DNA of 64,000 nt. It comes from Trifolium pratense (taxonomy: Eukaryota > Streptophyta > Magnoliopsida > Fabales > Fabaceae). The stretch's first letter is position 1; the number at the start of each line of letters is the position of its first letter. A program made the position numbers and the translations under genes. Shown here in pieces: positions 1 to 9,142 of this stretch. The stretch covers positions 57,000,439 to 57,064,438 of the forward strand of contig NC_060062.1 in assembly GCF_020283565.1 (NCBI RefSeq), in the 5' to 3' direction. The notes under the pieces were generated by a model. It was not told the DNA's origin. It worked only from the letters and a program-made list of their open reading frames with translations, and made no database searches.

Positions 1-1263
1 AGTAGAGGATTGGCTAAAGGTGAAGTCGACCTACGAGTGGGAAATGGAGCAAGAGTTGCCGCATTAGCTGTAGGAGTTTATGCTTTAACTTTACCTAGTA
101 GACTAATAATATAGTTAGAGAACTGTTTTTATGTACCTGCCATTAGCAGGAATATTATTTCTGTTTCTTGTTTGGATAAACTTGGTTTTTCATTCATAAT
201 AAAGAACAATTGTTGCTCCATTTATATGAATGATATCTTTTATGCCAATGCACAAATGAGTAATGGATTATATATTCTTGACCTTGAAATGCCAATTTAT
301 AACATCGATACTAAAAGGATAAAACGAAATCAGTTAAATCCTACTTACCTTTGGCATTGTCGCTTAGGCCATATAAGCGAGAAACGTATTTCCAAGCTCC
401 ATAAAGATGGGCTCTTGGATCCCTTTGATTATGAATCATTTGAAGAATGCAGATCTTGCTTAATGGGGAAAATGACAAAGGCCCCATTCACTGGTAAAGG
501 TGAAAGGGCAAATGATCTGTTGGTTCTCATACATACTGATGTGTGTGGACCATTTAACACACCTGCCAGAGGAGGTTTTCAGTACTTCATCACATTTACT
601 GATGACTACAGTAGATATGGGTATGTATACCTAATGAAGCATAAGTCGGAATCCTTTGAAAAGTTCAAAGAATTTAAAAATGAAGTACAAAACCAACTAG
701 GAAAGAAAATCAAAACCCTTCGATCAGATCGAGGAGGTGAGTATTTAAGCCTAGAGTTTGATGACCATCTAAAAGAGTGTGGGATCTTATCCCAACTCAC
801 TCCTCCTGGAACACCACAATGGAATGGTGTGTCTGAGAGAAGAAACCGAACCTTGTTGGACATGGTGCGGTCTATGATGAGTCACGCTGATCTTCCAAAC
901 TCCTTTTGGGGACACACCCTATTAACAGCAGCTTATACACTTAACCGCGTTCCTTCTAAAACGGTTGAAAAGACACCATATGAGATGTGGAGTGGCAAGA
1001 AACCACATATGTCTTACTTAAAGATTTGGGGTTGCGAAGTTTATGTAAGACGCCAAATTTCTACTAAACTTGAACCTAAATCTGACAAGTGTTTCTTTGT
1101 GGGATATCCTAAAGAGACAAAAGGATATTACTTCTACAATCCTTCCGAGGGCAAAGTGTTTGTCGCTAGGACAGGAGTATTCCTAGAAAAGGATTTTGTT
1201 TCCAAAGGAATCAGTGGGAGGAAAGTAGATCTTGAAGAAATTCATGATCCACAAAGTAAATGA
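1..1263 (+). pseudogene. copia polyprotein: pre-integrase and integrase segment, broken
   Basis: Frame 1 is open from the first base except for a TAG at 112-114. It encodes a GAG-pre-integrase zinc region (HCRLGH followed by CRSC), then the integrase core. The catalytic triad is visible: Asp in HTDVCGP at 538-540, Asp in RSDRGGEY at 727-729 and Glu in VSERRNR at 835-837. The last two are separated by 35 residues, the normal spacing. The integrase would insert the cDNA copy into the genome. The frame ends at a TGA at 1261-1263; homology continues in the next frame, so a one-base shift lies near 1255-1262. Confidence 0.92.
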
Positions 1264-3007
1264 CACACCAATGGAGGAACAAGAGCAGGATGCACAAGAG
1301 GTTGTGACAGAGAGTCCTACTCAAGTAACACAAGAACCGCGTAGGTCTAACAGGATACGTCAAGAACCTGAAAGATATGGATATTTCATATCGGAGCAAG
1401 GTGATGTATTACTCATGGATCAAGATGAGCATGTGACTTACCAAGAGGCTATTACTGGCCCTGAATCTGAGAAGTGGCTAGAAGCCATGAAATCTGAAAT
1501 GGATTCCATGTACACAAATCAAGTTTGGAACTTGGTGGAAGCTCCTGATGGGATCAAACCCATAGGATGCAAGTGGGTCTTCAAGAAGAAGACTGACATG
1601 GATGGAAAGGTACAGACCTACAAAGCGTGATTGGTTGCTAAAGGTTTCAAACAAATTCATGGGGTAGACTATGATGAAACATTTTCACCAGTTGCGATGA
1701 TCAAATCCATTCGGATCTTACTTGCCATCGCTGCATACTATGATTATGAAATCTGGCATATGGATGTAAAAACTGCCTTCCTTAATGGGAGTCTCCTTGA
1801 GGATGTGTACATGACACAACCTGAAGGATTTTGCATTCCAGGAGAAGCCAAAAAGATATGCAAATTACATCGATCAATCTACGGATTGAAGCAAGCTTCC
1901 AGAAGTTGGAATCTTCGTTTTGATGAAACTGTAAAGCAGTATGGATTCATTCAAAATGAAGATGAGCCTTGTGTTTACAAAAAGATTAGTGGGAGCATAG
2001 TCGCATTCCTAGTATTATATGTAGATGACATATTACTAATAGGAAACGACATCCCTACCTTGCAACAAGTTAAAACTTGGTTAGGGAATTGCTTTTCTAT
2101 GAAAGATCTGCGTGAAGCAGCCTATATATTAGGAATAAGAATCTATAGAGATAGATCACAGAAACTGCTTGGCCTAAGCCAGAGTACATACATAGATAAA
2201 GTGTTAAGACGCTTTAATATGCATGATTCCAAGAAAGGATTCATTCCTATGCAACATGGCCTATGTCTTTCAAAGACACAGTCTCCTTCATCTAAGGAAG
2301 AAAGGGACCGCATGAGTAAGATCCCTTATGCATCGGCTATAGGATCTATCATGTATGCCATGATATGTACTCGACCAGATGTTTCATATGCCTTAAGCGC
2401 AACAAGCCGTTATCAGTTTGATCCTGGTGAGGCTCATTGGGTGGCTGTCAAGAACATCCTTAAATACTTAAGGAGGACTAAAGACTCATTCCTAATATAT
2501 GGAGGCCAAGAAGAGCTAAATGTAATTGGTTACACTGATGCTAGCTTCCAAACAGATAGGGATGACTTTAGGTCGCAATCAGGCTATGTGTTTTACATAA
2601 ATGGTGGCGCTGTGAGCTGGAAGAGTTTAAAGCAAGATACAGTTGCTGATTCTACAACCGAAGCTGAGTACATTGCTGCATCAAATGCAGCAAAGGAAGC
2701 TGTTTGGATAAAGAAGTTCATTACTGAACTTGGCATATTCCCTAGCATTGTGGATCCCATTGAATTATTTTGTGACAACAATGGTGCAATCGCACAAGCT
2801 AAGGAACCTAGATCTCACCAAAAGTCCAAACACATACTCAGGCGCTATCATCTTATTCGAGAAATAATTGATAGAGGAGATGTGAAGATATGCAGAGTAC
2901 CAACACTTGACAATGCTGCTGATCCACTTACAAAGCCTCTTGCTCAGCCGAAGCATAAGGGCCACACTAGGGGCATAGATATTAGGAGTATGCCTGATTG
3001 GCTCTAG
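1256..3007 (+). pseudogene. copia polyprotein: reverse transcriptase and RNase H segment, broken
   Basis: After the frameshift, frame 2 encodes the copia RT (FSPVAMIKSIR, WHMDVKTAFLNG, then the catalytic YVDDILL near 2020). RNase H follows, with GYTDAS near 2530 and STTEAEYIA near 2655. The C-terminus ends in a TAG at 3005-3007, just before the purine tract. A TGA at 1628-1630 sits where the family has Arg before LVAKGFKQ and looks like a CGA to TGA change. The enzyme copies element RNA into DNA. With the upstream breaks, this copy cannot make a full polyprotein. Confidence 0.92.
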
Positions 3008-3010
3008 TGC

Positions 3011-3020
3011 TAGTGGGAGA
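3011..3020 (+). other. polypurine tract of the copia element
   Basis: The run TAGTGGGAGA lies between the polyprotein stop and the first bases of the LTR, where plus-strand DNA synthesis is primed. Confidence 0.7.
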
Positions 3021-3990
3021 TTGTTGGTGTAAGCCCTAGAGGCCAATTATTTATAATTGCATGATACTTGTATTGGATAATTTACTTATTAAATAAAGGC
3101 TTTTCTTTATTATGTTTATGTGTTAAATAATAATAGAGTCCCTAGAATAGTAAGTTCATTGAATGGAACGTTAAGTGTGACTTAATCGTGAGAATCCATT
3201 ACACATGAGAACACTATTCTTAAAACATCCGTAGTCAAGCTTTAATGTGAATTGGGATAACATCAAAACATAGAGACTATTATGTTGGTAGACTGATGAT
3301 CACATCTCACGGATCATAGATAAAGAGTTATCAAGTCTTCACATAGATATAAATATTAAGAGTAATATTTATATCGGATTGACCCACCATGAGAATACTA
3401 CATAGTATGTTATGAAATGTCATAAGATATTCTCATAGTGATAAGTGGTGTATTCCACCCTTCGACCTGAAACCACTATGTTCCCTAGATGTAGGAGTGT
3501 AGTACTTTGTCGCCATTCAAAGTTATCCGTAACAGGATGACTATAAATTTGGTTGATGGGTATTCCACGAATCATGCTAAGGGACATGAGTGACCTAGAT
3601 GGAATTTACCCCTCCTACATAACAGGAGATATGTCTATGGGCCCAATATTGAACTTAACAAGGGTGACGTACTATGCCTTGTGTTCAATATAGACATAAG
3701 GGTAAAAGGGTAATTATACACATGAGTTTTATCACGGAAAGGTTTGTCAGATCACGTGACATTCTTGTGACTTGGGTAGCAGTGATGTGTTGCTAGATAC
3801 CGCTCACTGTTTATAATATTAAGATTAATATTATTGCCAACGTCATAAGAACCTACAGGGTCACACACATAAGGACAGTCGATATGGAAGAAATAAGTAA
3901 GACTTATTTTGAGGGTGCGATTAGTGAAAAACAGTTTTGGGCTTAAGAAGACCAAACACCGTTTAACCCAACTGACCACACAAGAAACTC

Positions 3991-3998
3991 TATAAATA
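3991..3998 (+). promoter_or_regulatory. TATA box of the copia LTR
   Basis: TATAAATA, about 970 bases into the LTR, where the U3 promoter of a long copia LTR would lie. The insertion of A about 170 bases downstream separates it from the end of the LTR. Confidence 0.6.
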
Positions 3999-4156
3999 AA
4001 AGCTTGTGTAGTTCAGTTTGTTTTTTGCTTTTTCACAATTCGTTTTCAGAGAAACCCTAAAACTCTGAAACCTTAACCGCACTTCCTAAGCCTTCATCTT
4101 GTAGCAGCTAGCACTGAAAGTTGAAGACCTGTTCGTGTGGACTAGCTAGAGGTGCT

Positions 4157-4161
4157 GCCGT
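4157..4161. repeat. left target-site duplication of element A (GCCGT)
   Basis: GCCGT here and at 12999-13003 flank the TG...CA ends of A exactly. This marks the insertion point inside the copia LTR. Confidence 0.92.
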
Positions 4162-4986
4162 TGATGGATAATTTTCGCAAGTGAACGAATTACCACGTAG
4201 TAATAAAAATATCGATCCACAGGGATTGTGTGATTAAACTAGTCTAATAGTGTTCATAAACATTATGCAAGAAATACACATAAATTGGGGGTACGTTGAG
4301 TGATGAATTGTTAGAAAACGTGCTTTGATATAATGGAAAAGCGAGGTAGAATCATCGGAATCATCTAGTCTATAGCTAAACCACATGCAATCTACTATAT
4401 CATAGGAATCTACTCAAGTGTTCACAACTGGATCAACAAATTAGTGAATCGCAATCTCTTGTCAAAATCCACTCTATTCGTTGTCGATACTCCCCCGATC
4501 TCTCGGGCGGAAGCTACCTACAACGAATGATATGAAAGCGCGTTGATCGTTCGCTACACTCTATGTCTCAATCTCTCGACCGGAAACACTCGAGTGCTCA
4601 ATGCAATTCAGTTCAGAAATTAAATCAATACTCTCGCACGTGACTTAACTCGAAATCATTACAACACTAATGAAGGATTATAAAGCATTAAGAGACGAAT
4701 TGCATTAAGTAAACACTGTTAACAGAGTAAATTCTTACAATTAAGCAGATTACATGAGATTCATCTACATCCTAAGCTATCCTAGATCCTACCTCCACAA
4801 GGAATTTAGCTCCTCATGTTGCTTCGTTCGCGTCCTCGCTTCAACGTCATGGCTTGAGAATCCATGCTATTGAGTTGCTCGGAGCTATCCTATGGAATCC
4901 TTGATCTGGATCTTGATGCTTCCAAAATCAGAGAATAGATGAATTTTGCAGAATTTTCCAACCCCTTAACAGAAAAATGCAGAATC

Positions 4987-4995
4987 CTTATATAC
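4987..4995 (-). promoter_or_regulatory. TATA box of the element A 3' LTR
   Basis: On the minus strand this reads TATATAAGG. The GC palindrome array ends only about ten bases upstream of it, so the array occupies the usual upstream-promoter position of U3. Confidence 0.6.
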
Positions 4996-5004
4996 TGAAC
5001 GCAA

Positions 5005-5360
5005 CCACGCCGCGCGCCAGATCTATCACGCCGCGCGTGGTTGCACTTTCTTCAACGACGCCGCGCGTGTAACGATATCACGCGGCGCGTGATCAAATCT
5101 GAGGTCTCTGATCTTCAACTCTGCCATCTTCACGCCGCGCGTGATAGCTCCACGCCCCCGGCGTAGTTGTTCTTCTTCTTTTCACGCCGCGCGTGGTCAG
5201 GTGCTACGCCGCGCGTAATCAAGTCAGAGAGCAATCCAATTCCTGCATAAAGCTTCACGCCGCGCGTGGTCAGGTATCACGCCGCGCGTGATCAAAGTGA
5301 AAACTAAGCTCCCTGTGATCTCCATCACGCGGCGCGTGATGGGCTACGCCCCCAGCGTAG
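5005..5360. repeat. ACGCCGCGCGT palindrome array in the 3' LTR of A
   Basis: Twelve units of a near-palindrome, ACGCCGCGCGT or ACGCGGCGCGT, with two variants of the form ACGCCCCC[GA]GCGTAG, spaced by 10-45 bases of ordinary AT-rich DNA. The units are packed with CpG in an otherwise AT-rich region. The spacing is irregular, so this is not a simple satellite. Confidence 0.9.
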
Positions 5361-5520
5361 TGAAAATCAGCAATTTCCTGCAATTTTTCCTGTTTTCTTG
5401 CAAAACAAGTAATCAAGCTTATGATTAGATTTCTCTTACATTTATTGCTTAAAACCTACTAAAATGCATTTAATGTTGCTAAAATAGGCATGGATTAGAG
5501 AGTGTAACGATCCGTCATCA

Positions 5521-5535
5521 CAACCCCAAACTTAA
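5521..5535 (-). other. polypurine tract of element A
   Basis: Minus strand reads AAGTTTGGGGTTG directly before the 3' LTR start TGATGACGG. A comparable tract (AAGTTTAGGGGAGT) precedes the LTR of element F near 44157. Confidence 0.65.
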
Positions 5536-6935
5536 ACCTTTCCTTGTCTTCAAGGAAACAACTTTTACCTCAAGCTTTTGTGTCAAGACCTTGGCATTTT
5601 CCTTAAATTCACTCGAATCATACATACGTGAGAATCACCTAATGATCAATGATCCACCTGCAAACAATGCTCAATTGCACAATCGTTCCCGCAAGACATT
5701 TTCAAGTAATTCACACTTTCCAACCAAGGCTCTAAGATCTCATCACACTACTCACATACCCTCTTCAGTTTTGGTAATTCACTCAAATCAACACATCAAT
5801 GCAAGTCAACAATAATTTTGCAAGTAGTCTAAGAATTCATTCGGTTCACTTTGTGCACACACATTAGAGGTCTTTTAGGGTTATAACGTGGCTTGGCTAG
5901 GGTGGATGGTGACATTTTGGATAAGTAGTAGAAAAACTTGGAGTTAGATCCCCCTAAGATCAAAAATTCATAAACCAACCCCCTTCTTCTTTTGAAACAT
6001 AGTGGACTAGAGAACTTTTTCAACACAACAAGTAAAGTTAAATCTTTTTGTAACTCAAGGCTATCACTTCTTTTTGCATTTCTTTTCTCTTTTGCAACAT
6101 TCATTTCTTTTTTTTTTTCAATCTTTTCTTTTCTTATCTTTCACATAAAGCCTTGTAGCTTTTGAAATTTTTTTCTCAATTTTTCAAATCAAAACTTTTT
6201 GTAAGTTCTCTAGTACCCTCACCCCAAACTTTATTTGTTGCTAATTCCAAAGAGCAACCCCAAACTTAGTGGTGAGCAATGCGCATCAACCACTAATTAG
6301 GTGCCTAACCTCCAAGAAAGTCATTCCTTTTTTTTTATCAAAATTTTCTTAAGGTTTTGCAAAAATAACATTTTCTTTTTCAGCTCAAATTGGTTAAGCA
6401 AAGGATAATTATATGTAAGGGTGGATAGAAAGGCTCAAAGGTACCAAGGAACATGCCTCGTGTGTGCTACAAAAGTACCAATCAAATAAAAAGACGACAA
6501 GCAAAATCGAGAGACAATACATGAGTGGATATCACACATAGAAGGAAAAAGAGTGTTTGGCTCAATACCTCTCGGTTGGGTCGAATCAAAGAACCGGTCA
6601 AAAAGTGTTCGTTCCCTTCCTTTGCCTCTTGATCACATGAGTGCAACAAGCTATTGCACTGCAAGCTTCACACATCACATACGGAGAAAATCATGCAATT
6701 GATACTCAAGTAACTAGAAGGAACATGCCAAAGTATTGAAACAAACTCTAAAAGTAAAAACCATTCCACAATCATGCAAAAGAAGATTCAAATTCAGAGT
6801 ACACAAATAAAACATCCAGCCAATATCCAAGCAACATCAAATTATTATTACAAACCAACGAAAGTAAAGTGGAAGAAAGTAAAAGTAAAGATAGAGTAGT
6901 AGAGTAGCAGCAGCAGAAAACCATAACCAAAGACG
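5536..6935 (-). other. 3' untranslated stretch of element A
   Basis: About 1.4 kb between the end of ORF2 and the purine tract. It is pyrimidine-rich on the plus strand (long T and CTT runs near 6060-6200 and 6320-6380). No convincing ORF; the short open frames have no recognisable motif. Two lines of text, CCCCAAACTTA-like, recur at 5524 and 6225. Long 3' untranslated regions are usual in Athila-type elements. Confidence 0.6.
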
Positions 6936-8456
6936 TCAAACGGTGTCATCCGGCTGGCCAGTGAAGTAATTTGTGAAAGGGCTATTCAAGTTCAGATTCA
7001 GCCCATCCACATCCAACATCTCCCTCTCCATAGCAGCTGCCTCATCCTGCTCAACCCGGCGGCGCCTCTCGATCTCGGCCAACTCTGAAGCTCTCAAACC
7101 AGAATTGTAAACTTGTCTGGCCTGGAATGATGTCAGCTCCCTCGCCTGATGCGCCTCCCAATCAGCATCCACGGGATACAAAGTCCCGAAAGTGGGAGGA
7201 GGGAAAGTAGACCGGTAAGTCATCGCCTCGGTGTACATGGAAGAGGCGGTATCAAAGTAAAGATTCGGCAGCCCGGAGTATTGAGAAATCTCCATCTGAT
7301 GCAACATAGAAGCAAGCTGATTCATATCATGAGAGTAACGAGGAGGGTCCTGAGCTGGTATATCTTGAGACTCATGTATCGGATCCCCCTGTTGATCCGG
7401 ATGATTACCCTCTTCAAACCGATTAATCTCTTCTTCTTCCCTCAAAGCTTCTTCCCTTGCAGCATTCCCCTCACCTCGGGGCACAATAGGACCTCTCTCA
7501 AACTTCTTCTCAAAGTATGATAATGATAGTGGGCGGATAGGATGTAAGTCACCTTCTTGCACACACATAGGGACATTGTTTGCTCTACACAAAGCAGCAA
7601 TCAAGTTGCAATGCCCCAAAGTAAAAGTCGGATTAGTATTATTTGCCATTTCATGTAAATCCTTTTGTAACCAAAGACCAAGATCGACATAACGACCATC
7701 AGCTAATAATCGAACAGCAGCAACATTATCAATCTGGATTTCAGAGTTATTACCAACCACTCTAACATTCTTAAGCCAAAACTCACCCCAAGCACGGTGA
7801 ATGGGGTTAAAACTCATCAAACTCAACCGAGTAGGAAGGGATGAGGGCGAGTGTGTCAGCCATCTAGCACCAGGCCTACAAACAACTTCCTTTATTTCTT
7901 CCCTCACCAAGAGACCACTATTAGCAATTCTTTCCTTCTCGGATACCAATTCACAAGCACCTCTCACACGGCAACCCAACAATGTATTAATGTGAGCTGC
8001 GGAATAGTACACTCTAATTCCCCTAACTGTCGAATAATACTCCGAAACCGATGACTGATCAGGTAAGTAAGCATTGGCGAGAAATTCCCTAACCCACATC
8101 TGATTACCAGGATTAACTTCATCTTTAAACATCAACTTATTAAACTTCCCCCATTTTCTAGACTTAATCTCATTTCCTATCTCAGCAACACCTTTCAGCA
8201 AATCCTCACCAAAACCCTTCTCTTGATTAATAGTAAAGGTTTGGATTTTTGTGTACCTTTTCTCATGAACTTCACTGATGAAGTGAGGGTGGACCTGTGG
8301 TCGAGTAGCATTGCTCCGGCGAGGAGGAGATACTTGAGCAGACCGCGAAGATTGGCCCTTGCTGGCACTCATCTTCGTTCTTGGTTTCTTCGGAGGCTCT
8401 TGTGTTGGATTAACATCACTCTTCTTCTTCCCCTTTCCGGTTAGCCGTGTCAACAT
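6936..8456 (-). CDS. env-position ORF of element A (putative plant transposon protein type)
   Basis: Intact 506-residue ORF starting at an ATG and ending in TGA. The N-terminus (residues 1-55) is basic and Lys/Pro/Ser-rich. Residues about 60-330 form a folded-looking domain with VREFLANAY near 123, which resembles the plant transposon-protein domain common in Athila and related Ty3/gypsy elements. The C-terminal third is acidic and low in complexity, with ERRRRVEQDEAAAMERE near 470. I see no signal peptide or membrane segment, so an envelope role is not supported. The function is unknown. It lies downstream of a GC palindrome array and is the only unbroken coding region in the window. Confidence 0.75.
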   Translation of the reverse strand: MLTRLTGKGKKKSDVNPTQEPPKKPRTKMSASKGQSSRSAQVSPPRRSNATRPQVHPHFISEVHEKRYTKIQTFTINQEKGFGEDLLKGVAEIGNEIKSRKWGKFNKLMFKDEVNPGNQMWVREFLANAYLPDQSSVSEYYSTVRGIRVYYSAAHINTLLGCRVRGACELVSEKERIANSGLLVREEIKEVVCRPGARWLTHSPSSLPTRLSLMSFNPIHRAWGEFWLKNVRVVGNNSEIQIDNVAAVRLLADGRYVDLGLWLQKDLHEMANNTNPTFTLGHCNLIAALCRANNVPMCVQEGDLHPIRPLSLSYFEKKFERGPIVPRGEGNAAREEALREEEEINRFEEGNHPDQQGDPIHESQDIPAQDPPRYSHDMNQLASMLHQMEISQYSGLPNLYFDTASSMYTEAMTYRSTFPPPTFGTLYPVDADWEAHQARELTSFQARQVYNSGLRASELAEIERRRRVEQDEAAAMEREMLDVDGLNLNLNSPFTNYFTGQPDDTV

Positions 8457-8727
8457 CTTGATATTGTGAAGATTGAAATGGGTTAATTTGGGAAAGTGGT
8501 GAAATGAGGGATTTGGAGTGACTTAGGAGTGGGTGATATGGGTGGTATGTGAATGTGAAGGAGTGGGATGATTGAAGGTGATTAGGAATGAAATTGGAGA
8601 GGTTTGAAGGATGAAAATGGGTTAACAATGGAGTTTTTCGTGTGGGAGGCCGTGTGAATTGATGATGGGACAGATGGAGTGGTTGAGAAGATGAAGAAAT
8701 TCAAATTTTACACGTTTTCCTGTGCAG

Positions 8728-8979
8728 CCACGCCGCGCGTGGCCCCTGCGACGCCGCGCGTAGTACAAACTGTAACGGTCAAGAACTTCTTTCAAAAGGG
8801 ACACGCCGCGCGTGATCACCATCATGCGGCGCGTAATCACTAGTCAGAGAGTCATTCTTTCTCCAGGCTTCACGCAGCGCGTGATACACCCCCACGCCGC
8901 GCGTAATGTAATCAAGAAAACTCCTTCCTCTGTGCTGAAGGATCACGCCGCGCGTTATTGCACTGCGCCCCCGGCGTAG
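8728..8979. repeat. second ACGCCGCGCGT palindrome array, inside element A
   Basis: Eight units related to the LTR array, including ATGCGGCGCGT and ACGCAGCGCGT variants and a final GCGCCCCCGGCGTAG. Spacer text such as GTCAGAGAG and GGCTTCACG also matches the LTR array. It is therefore a diverged duplicate in the same order and orientation. It precedes ORF2 by about 270 bases. Confidence 0.88.
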
Positions 8980-9084
8980 TAGAGCTCTGTTTTGCCCTAT
9001 TTTGCTTCAGTCCCTGCTTCTGCTGCATACCTACCTACATACTTCAAAAACAAAACAAACGAAAACATTAGAAACCGTTGGGTT

Positions 9085-9131
9085 ACCTCCCAACCAGCGC
9101 TTGTTTAACGTCCCGATGCTTGACGTTCCAT
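9085..9131 (-). other. conserved block after the gag-protease stop
   Basis: Minus strand carries GACGTTAAACAAGCGCT followed by GGGAGGTAACCC. Element F has the near-identical GACGTTAAACAAAGCGCT and GAGAGGCAACCC at 45672-45717, also just after an ORF end. Role unknown. Confidence 0.6.
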
Positions 9132-9142
9132 GCCCCTAGGGG

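Larger units (their letters stand above)
3022..4161 (+). repeat. copia 3' LTR, first part
   Basis: Begins TGTTGGTGTAAG directly after the purine tract. It contains a TATA box near 3991 and is cut after GCCGT at 4157-4161 by the insertion of element A. The remaining 164 bases of the LTR are at 13004-13167. Rejoined, the LTR is about 1.3 kb. No ORF of note. Confidence 0.88.
4162..5520 (-). repeat. element A 3' LTR (left on the map)
   Basis: 1,359 bases, TG...CA ends. Matches 11688-12998 almost base for base, except for 48 extra bases near 4350-4397 and substitutions such as A/G at the AACGATATCACG site and TAACGATCC versus TGACGATCC near the end. Contains a TATA box on the minus strand with a 12-unit GC-rich palindrome array directly upstream of it. 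Confidence 0.93.
8457..9142 (-). other. spacer between gag-protease and ORF2 in element A
   Basis: Non-coding stretch where a full Athila element would carry pol. It holds an eight-unit GC palindrome array (8728-8979) and, next to the protease stop, the motif GACGTTAAACAAGCGCT on the minus strand. No RT, RNase H or integrase remnant is visible in any frame. Confidence 0.7.

Noticed and set aside
1628..1630. Programmed stop or recoding signal in the copia polyprotein
   Set aside because: The element also has a frameshift and another stop, and CGA to TGA is a common methylation-driven change; simple decay is enough.
5005..5360. CRISPR-like array
   Set aside because: Units are short palindromes with irregular spacing and related, repeated spacer text, in a plant retrotransposon LTR; there are no cas genes.
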